This document shows, piece by piece, positions 46,777 to 56,733 of a stretch of 64,000 nucleotides of DNA (position 1 is the stretch's first letter; every line of letters begins with the position of its first letter). The translations under genes and the position numbers were made by a program. The notes under the pieces were generated by a model. It saw nothing but the letters and a program-made list of their open reading frames with translations, had not been told where the DNA came from and made no database searches. The DNA lies in NCBI GenBank assembly GCA_027924645.1, contig BSBN01001225.1, forward strand, positions 10,372,001-10,436,000. Direction: 5' to 3'. This DNA is from Cunninghamia lanceolata. Taxonomy: Eukaryota; Streptophyta; Pinopsida; Cupressales; Cupressaceae.

Positions 46777-47868
46777 TATTGATAACTGAGAGGGGGGGTG
46801 AATCAATTATCCTAATTAATTCTTTCTTTTCAACTTTCTTATTAATCAATGCAACATTAATTCAAATAAGCAAACATTATCATGAAAAGGAAAAACACAT
46901 GACACAATATTTTTGACGTGGAAACCCTGTTAAGGGAGAAAACCATGGGGTGATTAACCCAAAGCTTATTCTCTATTAGAAGAATAAGGAAATACAAAAT
47001 GGCACTTGCCAATTAGGGCTCACTGCCCGAGCACACTGCTCACAAAGGAGGCACACTGCCTACAAGGAGACACACTGTCTACAAAAGAATGTTAAATAAT
47101 ACTTGAACTGATTGGAAGCATCCACATATGCTGGAGTTCAGTTCCGGTTAGGCTCAGTACACTGGTCTGCTGCACTTCATCTTTCCTCTTCTCTTATGCT
47201 ACTTTCCTTTCACATACCGGACCTTCCTTACTGGTTCTGCTCTGCTCTGCTTTTATTCGCATACCACATAACACAACAACACTCTTCACAACTAAATCCA
47301 TCATGTATATATATCCGCACAAGTAATTTCATCACCTTTCAAGTCGGCATCCAGAATAGTCAATTCTTTTCACAAACTATGATTTGTCGGTTAAATCCTT
47401 CGACACCAAGTAATGTAGATCAAGCATATACTTAAAGAGATCATTAATCATGTTAGCCAAACATGATTCATGCCTTCATAACCTTTAACACCATCAGTAA
47501 CACATTCGGAAAGTAGTCTCATATTCTGTCAGTCAGTTCTTCCTCTGTTCACACTGTCACTCAGGAATCCGGTATTCAAGTATTCATATCTTTTACCTCA
47601 TCTATCACCGGAGGCTACAACCTTGGAATCTATCACTCAAGGTAGTCCTCTTGACTTCCCCAAAACCACACTTTGCCAAGATACTTCCTCTAAGAGATCT
47701 GGACCAGTCTGTCAGACCTTGCCACATGCTCTATTCTTGTTTACCGGACCACAATAATCTTCATTCTAACTTTCAGTAGAGATACACCATGTCCTGCGGA
47801 TGTGTGAGATGACCTTTTTTGCCATCAATGACAACAAACATGAATCCATATAGTGTCTCTTGCCAACA
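46777..47868 (-). repeat. Element B 3' LTR
   Basis: It matches 53221-54312 with scattered changes. The plus-strand start is TATTGATAAC, against TGTTGATAAC in the partner. The blocks AACTGAGAGGGGGGTGAAT, TTAAGGGAGAAAACCA and GCCAATTAGGGCTCACTGCC are shared with copia A LTRs. Confidence 0.92.
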
Positions 47869-48112
47869 ATCTCCCCCTTTGGCATTGATGGCAACACTTA
47901 GTGAAAAATGACTAAGTGTTTACACTATGCACCCCCTTGACTGATGCTCTGTCTTTATATACATTTTTTGGAGCTCCCCCTTAGTTGGATTCCTCATTTT
48001 TCACTGCTCCTCACTCCCCCTTTGACATCAATGGCAAAGGGTAGGGTCCGCATACCAAAAATTTCAAAAATTTAACTGTACTTAGCCGCATAAGTATATA
48101 TATGTGAAATAC
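47869..48112 (-). other. Element B polypurine tracts
   Basis: On the minus strand CCAAAGGGGGAGAT abuts the LTR (47869-47882). Further AGGGGG blocks lie near 47930, 47975 and 48015. The repeated-PPT layout is the same as in copia A and C. Confidence 0.8.
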
Positions 48113-51100
48113 TTACATAAACTGTAGTATGTCTGCAAAAGTTGTTTTCAGTTGGATGAGTTCTGCAGCCCAACTTTGCTTCATTCTATCCAAAATTGAG
48201 ATATGACCACTCAACAAAAATGCAAAAGCTTCTGCCCTCTTGAGATCTGTCGGATCATTGGTCTAGGCAGTAGTCTAAGCATCACTTATGGCCTCATGCA
48301 TGGCCTCTAACTTAGGGATAATAATCCTTCTAAGTTCTCCCATCCGGTTAATTATATTCTTCCTTTCCTTCTCAAAATTCTTTATTGCATTTGTGATTGC
48401 AATAGTTTGACACTCTTGATTTACTATGGAGGAAGAGAGAGGATCAAAACTTTGAGACAAACTTAGTAGTTTATCCTCTTCCTCTTTTGTTTTCTTCTCA
48501 ATTTCTACTGTTGCTTTTGACCAGGAGATACAAAATTTGTAAATGTCACCGCCATCCTTAAGAGCATTTTCTAAGCTTTTTATTCCAGTACTCATATTTC
48601 TCCTATCATTAGAGATTAATCCTTGTACCTCTGAGAATCTCTTATCCAAAAACTCCTTCCAGACCTTTTCTTCAGCTAATTTTTCTAGAGAATCAAAATG
48701 TGTACTAATACTACTGACTAAGGTTTTGAGATTACCGGAAGAGGAGGCTATGGGACCCTTCTGAAAAGATGGCATGATCTTTTCCAGCACTCCAGATGTA
48801 GCTTCTATCAACTCACAGTCTTCCATATGAGACTTCAGGAGTTTTTCGATTGCCTTAGCATTTGCAAATGAAGCTATCTTCATTGTCTGTACCAGAGAAA
48901 GAGAATCAAAATTGAATGGACCTTGTAGAAGCTCTGGTTCATCAATCTCTAATGTTTCTTTGCTCAAAAATTTTTGGACAGTTTGTGTAGTGTCTCTTGC
49001 CGGAGATAGATGTTTCTTCTCTTCTGCAGTCTTGGAGCTGTCCTTTGGAATTTTCTCTCCCTCTACATTCCCACCATTAGCAGTTGTGGTTTTCTCTGGT
49101 GAAGTCTTATGTCCTTCTGCAATCTTTGCACTATCACCTTCTCTTTCCTTCACCTCTGTTTCTTTCTCCTATAATTTCTCTTCTTCTTTGGATCTGGAGA
49201 CTATAGGGGAAACTGGAGGAGAAATATTGGTTTATTCAAGGCCCACCTCTTCTGTCACTTTCTCAGAAGTTTCTTCTGCAACACTTGTGGATGAAGGATC
49301 AGTGCCCAAGTCCTCTACAACAGGAAGATTAAATCTTTTGAAGGCCTTCTGGAGGATCTCTTCTGTATCCTTGGCCACCTTGTCAGTCTCACCAAGCATG
49401 AGCTGATTCATCCTTGCTTTGCTCTTGAACTCATCCTTGCAGTATTTGAATATTATGTTCATTGTCTTGGGATCAATTTGAGGATATAGCTGAATAGCTA
49501 TCTGTTCCTGGATCTCAAGATCTTTAGCTTGGGCAATGTTCTTTCTTGATTCTAGTTCCTTCTCCAAGCTTTTAGGGATCAGAGATATAATTTTGATAAA
49601 TGCTTTGTTGTAAATATTTAGATACCTGATTGTGGCATCTTGCAATATCTTCTGATCTACTTCACCATAATTATCATAAAATTCAACCATTGGCTGAAGA
49701 TTTCCGTCTACTGTGACAGATTTGATTATGTCATCAATGTTAAGAGTGGGTTTTTCAACATATTCCTCTACCTTTTCTTCTTCCATCTATCCGGTAGAGG
49801 GTTGACCAGATGTCTTCTTCTTTTTCTTCATTTTCTTGACTTCTTCATCGGATTCAGTTTCCTCTTCATCTTTCTGACTTGTATAAGCCCTTGTGGCTTT
49901 TGTCTTGGACCTTTTCTCTCCTTTGCCGGATGCTTGGACTTCCAGTTTTGAGCTTTTAGCAGGGATAGGTGCTGATCTCTTTGAAGATCTGGTCCGGGAG
50001 GAAGTTTCTACCGGAGCACTTTTCTTGTTCCCTTTTCTGCCTCTTTCTTTTCTTCAGCAACTTTTTGTCTCTTTTCCCGGTTGGCATCAAGTGCCTCCTT
50101 TGAGATCCCAAGGCCTTGGGCAATATGTTCTACTTCTTTTCTCACCTTCCTTATTATCTCAGGTTCTCTGAGTTCCACATGGATCTTCACACTCAGTTCC
50201 TCAAAGGTTCCAAACCTTTCTGCCTTTGGATCTTTGGGCTGACTTAGCATGTGTTGAACATGCAGTTCCACAATCTATTCATCAACCTCATACCCCATGG
50301 GCATGATCCAGACTATCCTCGGTTCCACTACCTCCATTAGGCACTAATCAGTCTCTACCATAAAGCAGACTGTGTCTTTGTACTTCTCAACAAGGGACTG
50401 GGGAATCCTTTCTCTTGTTTGCATCATGTTCTGAAAGTTCTTGAAGTATCCCCACAGAGCTATATTTTGTGCTTGGTTATCACCAAGTCCATGCAGATAA
50501 TCTCTGATTTGAATAGCTACTGGCCTATTACTCTCCCATACCCAGCCATTAGATCTGGGAAGCTCATTCATAAAGTAGAAGAATAAGCACAAGATTAATC
50601 CACCATACTTGAATGAATTCTTTTTATCTTTCTTGATTTTCTGCAGATTCTCTAAGAGTTGGTTTAGGAGAAGCTAACAGAGATCATAGTCTGCATCGTT
50701 TCTTAACATTTCATAAGCTGTATAGATGGCAGTTCCAGGCACAGAATTTTCCCTGCTAGAATGATATATCTTATATCCAATGCTCATGGAAGCAAACTTG
50801 ACATCTGGATCAGTGATGTCATCTACTATCATTGCTCTTTTGTCAAACTTAGATCTGGTAGCATCACTCACAGTTTGGTTCTTTACAGATTTAAGAATAG
50901 GAATCCCACCGGATGAATGTAATCTGGTAACTACCCTGATGGCATCTTTAGTGATCTTGAATGGTCCATTTAACCACATGAAATTGTCATGTATTCTGCT
51001 CAAGATGTACCTAACCCATTCATCCTCTATAAAATAGGGGAAGTGTATGTATTGTGCAAAGTGCTTGTTTTGGAGACCAACATATTGGGGTTTGAGCTCA

Positions 51101-51324
51101 AATGAATCATCTAATAGTTGTTTGTGATAGATATCTCTTAGTTTGAATTCCCCAAACTCTTCAACATTTGCATGTATATAAACCCTAATATCTTTGGTGT
51201 GCAACACACCATGCAGAACACTGGAAAATGCACCTAGGGGATCTACCTCCAAGGATTTATATGGATGTTTCTTGAAAGTGGGGTGAGGTCTATCAGAGAT
51301 CTTAACTATATTTGGAGTAGCCAT
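48113..51324 (-). pseudogene. Element B cargo gene (ORF2), about 1,070 codons, function unknown
   Basis: The start ATG at 51324 (MATPNIVKISDRPHP) and end TAA at 48113 enclose one gene, broken by a frameshift near 50030 and about eight stops, all TAG or TAA fitting former Gln or Trp codons. Residues 1-330 look globular, with YIHFPYFIEDEWVRYIL and WLNGPFKITKDAIRVVTRL, vaguely like plant transposon-associated mobile-domain proteins. From residue 400 it is highly charged: a basic run KKMKKKKK, then acidic helical stretches and coiled coil to SGHISILDRMKQSW near the end. No catalytic motif is recognised. I do not assign a function. Confidence 0.7.
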
Positions 51325-51972
51325 TTCTCAAAAGATTTGCAGTGAGATATTGAAAACAGAGAATAACTTATGCGCCTTCGGGTACACAGAGTTGGTTGGA
51401 TGGATTTCTAGATGAAATGACTTCTGCATGTGATCTTCGATGAACTTGATGAATTTTGTTGCAGAGCTCCACTTTTTATTTCTTCTTGAGCTTAGAATGA
51501 ATAATTGATTAAAGAGAAAACCCTTATATCGCTCCGCAAACCCTAATATCAGACTGCAATAAATGCTCGACCTACATTATTCCGGTTGGCCTTATTTGGA
51601 TGACTTGAAGAACCGGATCTGTCTAGATCATGCGAATCTTCCAAAACATGAACAAATTGAGATGACACATCACAAGGACATCCCAAACACTCTATTCAAT
51701 CCGTACAATAGGATAATGCATTTCTGGATCTCACCAGACCTTTTTGTAATCCTTTGTTACTCTGGAGCATCTCCCAGAACTGGTTCTACTTGATTGATCA
51801 CAATTTCTTCACAACTTCATGCGGACCTCTAAGATCTTAACTGGATCATCTTAGGACTCATATCTACAAACCCTTTAATCTGCATCCTTTTCTTATGCCA
51901 ATTCCGGCACCACTTGACTGGCTGGGGGAACAAGGTTTTCTTTGTGTCTCCCCCTGAGCCAGAGCTCAAATT
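51325..51972 (-). promoter_or_regulatory. Leader of the cargo gene with an internal Sirevirus LTR fragment
   Basis: Bases 51690-51890 share TTTCTGGATCTCACCAGACC, CTTCATGCGGACCTCT and CATATCTACAAACCCTTT with the copia A LTR (7540-7700 and 13460-13620), in the same orientation relative to the element. Downstream on the minus strand come AGGGTTTGCGGAGCG and a plain leader up to the ATG at 51324. The fragment sits where a promoter for the cargo gene would be. Promoter function is inference. Confidence 0.65.
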
Positions 51973-53190
51973 TTAATTTCCGGAAGGAATATCAACACCA
52001 GAGTCTGGTGTGGATCCAACCTCTATATTCTCTATACTTTTCTTCACCCAAATCTTACTCATCTCACTTTTAACTTCATCCGCATTCACCTTTTGTTTAC
52101 CCTTATCTTGATTCTGATTATGATATACCAGATCTCTTTTGTCCTGATTCTTGTTTCTGCAGAATTTTGCACTGTGACCGGATCTATTGTAGATTTGGCA
52201 AACAACATTTCTTTGCATATTTGACTGATATCCTTTTGATCTACATTGATTAGCCATATGACCTATTCTATTGCATGCAAAGCATCTACCATTGAATGAT
52301 TTGTTCATTTGCATATTTCTGCATTCATGAGATTTGTGACCATACCTTTTGCAGTTAAAACACTATTTGGAGAAGGAAGAATTAGTCTGATTCATTCTCT
52401 TTCTGGATTGATTAGCTTTGTGACCAAAGAGATTACAATTGTGGCAGTATCCATTGAAAGATGGATATCTTTGAGCATTGGCCTGTCTTACCGGAGGTCT
52501 TCTAGGCCTGTTTCTTGGATTTTCTGATCCAAAATTCTTCTGACCGGATCCAGAGCTTTCTCCTTTCTCATATCCCAAACCACACTTGTCATCTGCCCTT
52601 TTTTGACTTCCAAGAAGAACTTCAAGTTGAGTAGAACTTATCTTGAATTTCTCTTTATATTCATTTGCTGTTTGAAGATCCCTTTTGAGAGAGACAATCT
52701 GATCCTCAAGTTTTTCTTCATTATCTTTAGCACTTTCAAGATCAGATTCAAGATGTCTGATAATTCTATCCATCTGGTGGCAATCTTCTGATTTCTCCTT
52801 GAGAGATTGTGTTAGATTGTCTTCAGTTTTCCTTTTCTCTTCAATCTCTTGGGTAAACTTTATAACTCCTGATTCCATTTCATGTCTTACCATAATGACT
52901 TCTTTTGATAACTTTTCACATAACTTGGTTTTCTCATTCAGCTCTTCATTTGCATTACTTGCTTCACTTTGTTTTGCCAATTGCTAAAGCAATTCCTTTC
53001 TTTTCTTCATAGAGAGACTTAATTTGTCTTTTAGTTCTCTCATGAAATCATTAGCCTGTTTAAGTCTTTCCTTTAATTCATTGACCTCAGAGTTTGACTA
53101 TTCAAGATCCTCAAGGGCAGTCTTGAGTTGTTCTTTTAAACCATATGTATCTATTTGGATTCCCAGATCTTCCTCGAGTTGTTAGACTCT
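51973..53190 (-). pseudogene. Element B gag remnant: coiled coil and four zinc knuckles
   Basis: Reading from about 53190 (QLEEDLGIQIDTYGLKEQLK) the protein is a long coiled coil (ELKERLKQANDFMRELKDKL, SDLESAKDNEEKLEDQI). It then has KCGLGYEKGESSGSG, typical of Sirevirus/copia gag tails. Four knuckles follow: CHNCNLFGHKANQS (last Cys is Ser), CFNCKRYGHKSHEC, CFACNRIGHMANQC and CQIYNRSGHSAKFC (second Cys is Tyr). The N-terminal gag domain present in copia A is missing, so coding text begins about 30 bases after the primer site without an ATG. It may bind RNA for packaging. Confidence 0.75.
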
Positions 53191-53204
53191 TGTTGGGAGG
53201 AACT

Positions 53205-53220
53205 TAGCTCTAATACCAAT
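53205..53220 (-). promoter_or_regulatory. Element B primer binding site
   Basis: The minus strand reads ATTGGTATTAGAGCTAAG right after the 5' LTR. This is the initiator-Met tRNA complement with one change, continuing into TTCCTCC as in copia A. Confidence 0.85.
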
Positions 53221-54312
53221 TGTTGATAACTGAGAGGGGGGGTGAATTAGTTATCCTAATTAATTCTTCCTTTTCAACTTTCTTATTAATCAATGCAACA
53301 TTAATTCAAATAAGCAAACATTATCATGAAAAGGAAAAACACATGACACAGTATTTTTGACATGGAAACCCTGTTAAGGGAGAAAACCACGGGGTGATTA
53401 ACCCAAAGATTATTCTCTGTTAGAAGAATAAGGAAATACAAAATGGCACTTGCCAATTAGGGCTCACTGCCCGAGCACACTGCTCACAAAGGAGGCACAC
53501 TCCCTACAAGGAGACACACTGTCTACAAAAGAATGTTATACAATACTTGAACTGATTGGAAGCAACCACATATGCTGGAGTTCAGTTTCGGTTAGGCTCA
53601 GTACACTGATCTGCTGCACTTCATCTTTCCTCTTCTCTTATGCTACTTTCCTTTCACATACCGGACCTTCCTTACTGCTTCTGCTCTGCTCTGCTTTTAT
53701 TCACATACCACATAACACAACAACACTCTTCACAACTAAATCCATCGTGTATATATGTCCGCACAAGTAATTTCATCACCTTTCAAGTCAGCATCTGGAA
53801 TAGTCAATTCTTTTCACAAACTTTGATCTGTCAGCTGAATCCTTCCACACCAAGTAATGCAGATCAAGCATATACTTGAAGAGATCATTAATCATGTCGG
53901 CCAAACATGATTCATGCCTTCATAACCTTTAACACCATCAGTAACACATCCAGAAAGTAGTCTGATGTTCTGTCAGTCAGTTCTTCCTCTGTTCACACTG
54001 TCACTCAGGAATCCGGTATTCAAGTATTCATATCTTTTACCTCATCTATCACCGGAGGCTATAACCTTGGAATCTATCACTCAAGGTAGTTCTCTTGACT
54101 TCCCCAAAATTGTACTTTGCCAAGATACTTCCTCTGAGAGATCTGAACCAGTCTGTCGGACCTTGCCACATGCTCTGTTCTTATTTATCGGACCACAATA
54201 ATCTTCATTCTGACTTCTGATAGAGACACACCATGTCCTGCGGATGTGTGAGATGACCTTTGTTGCCATCAATGACAACAAACATGAATCCATATAGTGT
54301 CTCTTGCCAACA
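53221..54312 (-). repeat. Element B 5' LTR
   Basis: It is the partner of 46777-47868, same length. It ends on the plus strand CTCTTGCCAACA, followed by the TSD GCTTC at 54313. Confidence 0.92.
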
Positions 54313-54317
54313 GCTTC

Positions 54318-54484
54318 ATCTTCTAGGGGGCTTCTTCCTCTCACTCAGAGTCTTGACTCTCTCTACTTTGGGGGGGTCTCTTCTCTCTCTATTTTTAGAG
54401 GGAATTTTATGTACATGGGTACCTCATCATGCTTGATTTGTCGGGACCCATTTCTACATCCACCTAAGCTTCGCTTATGGGGGG
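54318..54484 (+). other. Copia F 3' untranslated region and PPT
   Basis: This is the continuation of copia F after element B. It ends CTTATGGGGGG just before the LTR at 54485, a short polypurine tract. Confidence 0.75.
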
Positions 54485-54935
54485 TGTTAGTGTAAGTTTT
54501 TATTTCCTAGTTGGGTTATTTATTTTTCCCTATATTCCTAGGTTTTTCCTACACTTCTATTAATCTCGCTTAGGTTAATAAAGCATGTCTTATTAGGTGA
54601 GTGGTTGCAAGGTGTCATCTTCCTACATGTGCGCATCCATTAGCTATCTTGGGAAGATACTTTGCTATCTTTAGTTCGATAGATGGTTGCTCCTCATTGT
54701 TCGGTGTTGCCACCTCCTCCCTCTTCCTAGTCTATATAAGCATGCTACCTAGCTTGTATTTTGTATCTCTTGCTTTTGTATCCTCTTAATGCTATTTTGC
54801 TTCTAGAAATTGCATTACTCTCTTCGAGACTAACTCTGTGTTGCTACTTTGATTTCGTATCATTTGTATTCATAGTTTAGATATCTATTCATTTGCACTA
54901 GTTTTCTGGGTTAATAATCTCTTTAGATTCTAACA
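54485..54935 (+). repeat. Copia F 3' LTR
   Basis: It starts TGTTAGTGTAAG, ends AGATTCTAACA, and has the same length as the partner at 41034. TAAAG follows (54936-54940). Confidence 0.92.
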
Positions 54936-54940
54936 TAAAG

Positions 54941-55434
54941 ATGGCAGAAAATAGCAAGATAGTGAAATCCAAACCCTATATAGTCAAGATTGCAATTAAG
55001 GATTCATTGAGGTTTAAACCATGGTGACATAGGGTTTTGAGGGAAGTAGTTTTGACTATGAATTGCAGCAGGTAGAATATGGACTTGTTATGATATGTTG
55101 TCAAAGATTACAAGGTGTTTGAAGTAGATTACAAGGAATTGCAACCTTCTCTTCATGGAAAGTTTTCTATTTGAAGGCTACTCTATTTAAGGTCTTCTCA
55201 GAGGACTTTTATTCTTTAGTTCTTGCTTCTTTTGCAATAGCAATAGTTGCCTTGTAACTCTTTTCAAATTAATAAAGACAACAGTATTCCTTTTTCAAGA
55301 CTTTTGTTTCTCTTTGCAACTAGTGATTTGATGTTTAATAAATAATGTATCGATATACTATAGTTGACAAAAATTAGTGAACAAAAACAATTAAATAAAC
55401 TACCAAATTGATCAAAATGATGATTAAAATTAAT
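54941..55434. other. CACTA interior right of copia F
   Basis: No gene is recognised. It contains AATTAATAAAGAC near 55268, which could be a polyadenylation region, and from about 55330 passes into subterminal repeats. Confidence 0.4.
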
Positions 55435-55869
55435 GACTAAATAAACTACCAATGAAAGGAAATCAGTGAATAAAAATGACTAAATAAGTGACCAGTTAAT
55501 AACAATCAATGACTAAATTAACGACTAAATATATCAGTGAATAAAAAATGACTAAATAAACTACCAATGGAAGGAAATCAGTGAATAAAAATGACTAAAT
55601 AAGTGACCAGTTAACAACAATCAATGGCTAAATTAATGACTAAATATATCAGTGAATAAAAAATGACTAAATAAGTGACTAGATTACAACAATCAACGAC
55701 TAAATATACTACCAAATCGATCAATCAAAACAACCAATAAATGACTAAAATTGGTTATCAATTTGGTCACATTATAAATGACTGGTAATAAACTACTAAT
55801 GGTCACGTGACCATGTTTGGTCATTTATAAGTAGTTTTTAAGTAATATATTACTCTTTTTGTACTAGTG
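55435..55869 (+). repeat. CACTA right subterminal repeats and terminal inverted repeat
   Basis: A 115-bp unit beginning GACTAAATAAACTACCAAT is tandemly repeated (55435-55549 and 55550-55664) with a partial third copy. GACTAAAT occurs many times. The end GTACTAGTG (55861-55869) is the inverted match of the left terminus. The second copy of the ATA duplication is 55870-55872. Confidence 0.85.
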
Positions 55870-55872
55870 ATA

Positions 55873-56733
55873 GCATGTGGTCCACAAATCATCTTTGGTT
55901 TTGAGGAAGCATGTACATAATTGTTTATGGTGTTTACACCAGTTCAACTGACCTTGGGTGTTTACACTATTTATGGATCCTCTTTGGTCATTGTGGAAGC
56001 ATGGTGTGACATGAGTGAATGATTTTTGGTCCAAGCTAAGATGTGTTGTGGTCCGCGTTCATTCCTTTCCACAGTGGGAATGTTTTGGTGCGACCTAATT
56101 TGAATTTACATGGTTAAGGTGTGTTGCTGACCTTGGAGAATGTTTTCAAGGTTGAAGATGGTATAAATAAGTGTTCAGTTGTTGAAGGATGACATGATAG
56201 AAGAGTATGGGATGTGATTAAAGTGCAAATTTGTGTAGTGCATTGCAAACTTTCATATGTTAGATTAATGGATGCAGTGAGTAGGAAGTGTCTACAGTTC
56301 CTTAGTGAGACTGCAGAGGTGATGATGGTGTTGTGGTGGACTTCTTTGTTGCATTGAGATGGTTTTCTCCTTGTAATAATCTTCTCTATCTTCTTTCTTC
56401 TAGGTAGTGAGCCTTTCTCTGGCAATGAGCCTTTCTTCTGGGTAGTGAGCCCTTGGTAGTGTGCCTATTGTATTTCGGTGTTGAAATTACTTTATATTGT
56501 GAGCTAATCCTCACTGTGGTTTTTCCCTTCTTGGGTTTTCCACGTAAATCTAGTGTTCTCTTGTGTTTAATGTTGATTTGATTAAGTTTTTGTTATTTTC
56601 TTTCATGCTTAATCATCATAACAGTTTAAGGGGTTAATTGAATTAATGTGGGTCTAACTGTGTGTGAGGGTTTTCAAATTTTAAGTTAAAACTGATTTAC
56701 CCCCTCTTAGTTGTCTTGTGCATTCAACCAACA
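55873..56733 (+). repeat. Copia C 3' LTR, right part
   Basis: It continues from 26496 after removal of the CACTA. Near its end it reads ACCCCCTCTTAGTTGTC, the counterpart of CTCTCAGTTGTC at the end of the copia A LTR, and it terminates ATTCAACCAACA. CAATG (56734-56738) would be the target duplication; its partner lies left of the window. Confidence 0.8.

Larger units (their letters stand above)
46777..54312 (-). mobile_element. Element B: non-autonomous Sirevirus-like LTR element with a large cargo gene
   Basis: A 7,536-bp minus-strand element. LTRs of equal length (1,092 bp) lie at 46777-47868 and 53221-54312, with TSD GCTTC, primer site and PPT. Its LTR ends, leader and PPT resemble copia A. 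Inside are a gag remnant of coiled coil plus four zinc knuckles, an internal stretch similar to the copia A LTR, and a roughly 1,070-codon gene. There is no protease, integrase or RT. It must depend on an autonomous relative for movement. Confidence 0.88.
41034..54935 (+). mobile_element. Copia F: Ty1/copia element interrupted by element B
   Basis: LTRs of identical length (451 bp) at 41034-41484 and 54485-54935, TSD TAAAG on both sides, and the initiator-Met primer site TGGTATCAGAGTTG at 41485. Gag, protease, integrase, RT and RNase H run on the plus strand from 42669 to 46760. Element B entered just after RNase H (46777-54312). Without B the element is about 6.4 kb. Its lineage differs from the Sireviruses: short LTRs and a single G-run PPT. 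Confidence 0.92.
26497..55869. mobile_element. CACTA (En/Spm-type) DNA transposon, 29.4 kb with nested elements
   Basis: The left end reads CACTAGTAGAATTTG and the right end, reverse-complemented, CACTAGTACAAAAAG. ATA flanks both sides. Subterminal DNA at both ends is packed with ATGACTAAAT-like motifs in both orientations. Subtracting copia E and copia F with one TSD each leaves about 10.2 kb, a normal CACTA size. I see no recognisable transposase, so it may be non-autonomous. Its remaining DNA carries fragments of several host genes. Confidence 0.85.
15927..56733 (+). mobile_element. Copia C: Sirevirus-type element, interrupted by gypsy-1, insert D and the CACTA
   Basis: The visible parts are 15927-18886, 24353-26496 and 55873-56733. 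Gag, protease, integrase, RT and RNase H run on the plus strand, followed by several PPTs and a 3' LTR. The 5' LTR, primer site and gag start lie left of the window, because gypsy-1 inserted in gag. Removing insert D plus one GTTAG joins the RT reading frame exactly. Removing the CACTA plus one ATA joins the LTR. The LTR ends CCAACA at 56733, inside the gypsy-3 leader. Confidence 0.87.

Noticed and set aside
48543..50171. Plus-strand open frames opposite the element B cargo gene (for example 48912-49406, 49640-49951, 49893-50171)
   Set aside because: They are Ser/Phe/Leu-rich antisense shadows of a Lys/Glu-rich gene on the minus strand.
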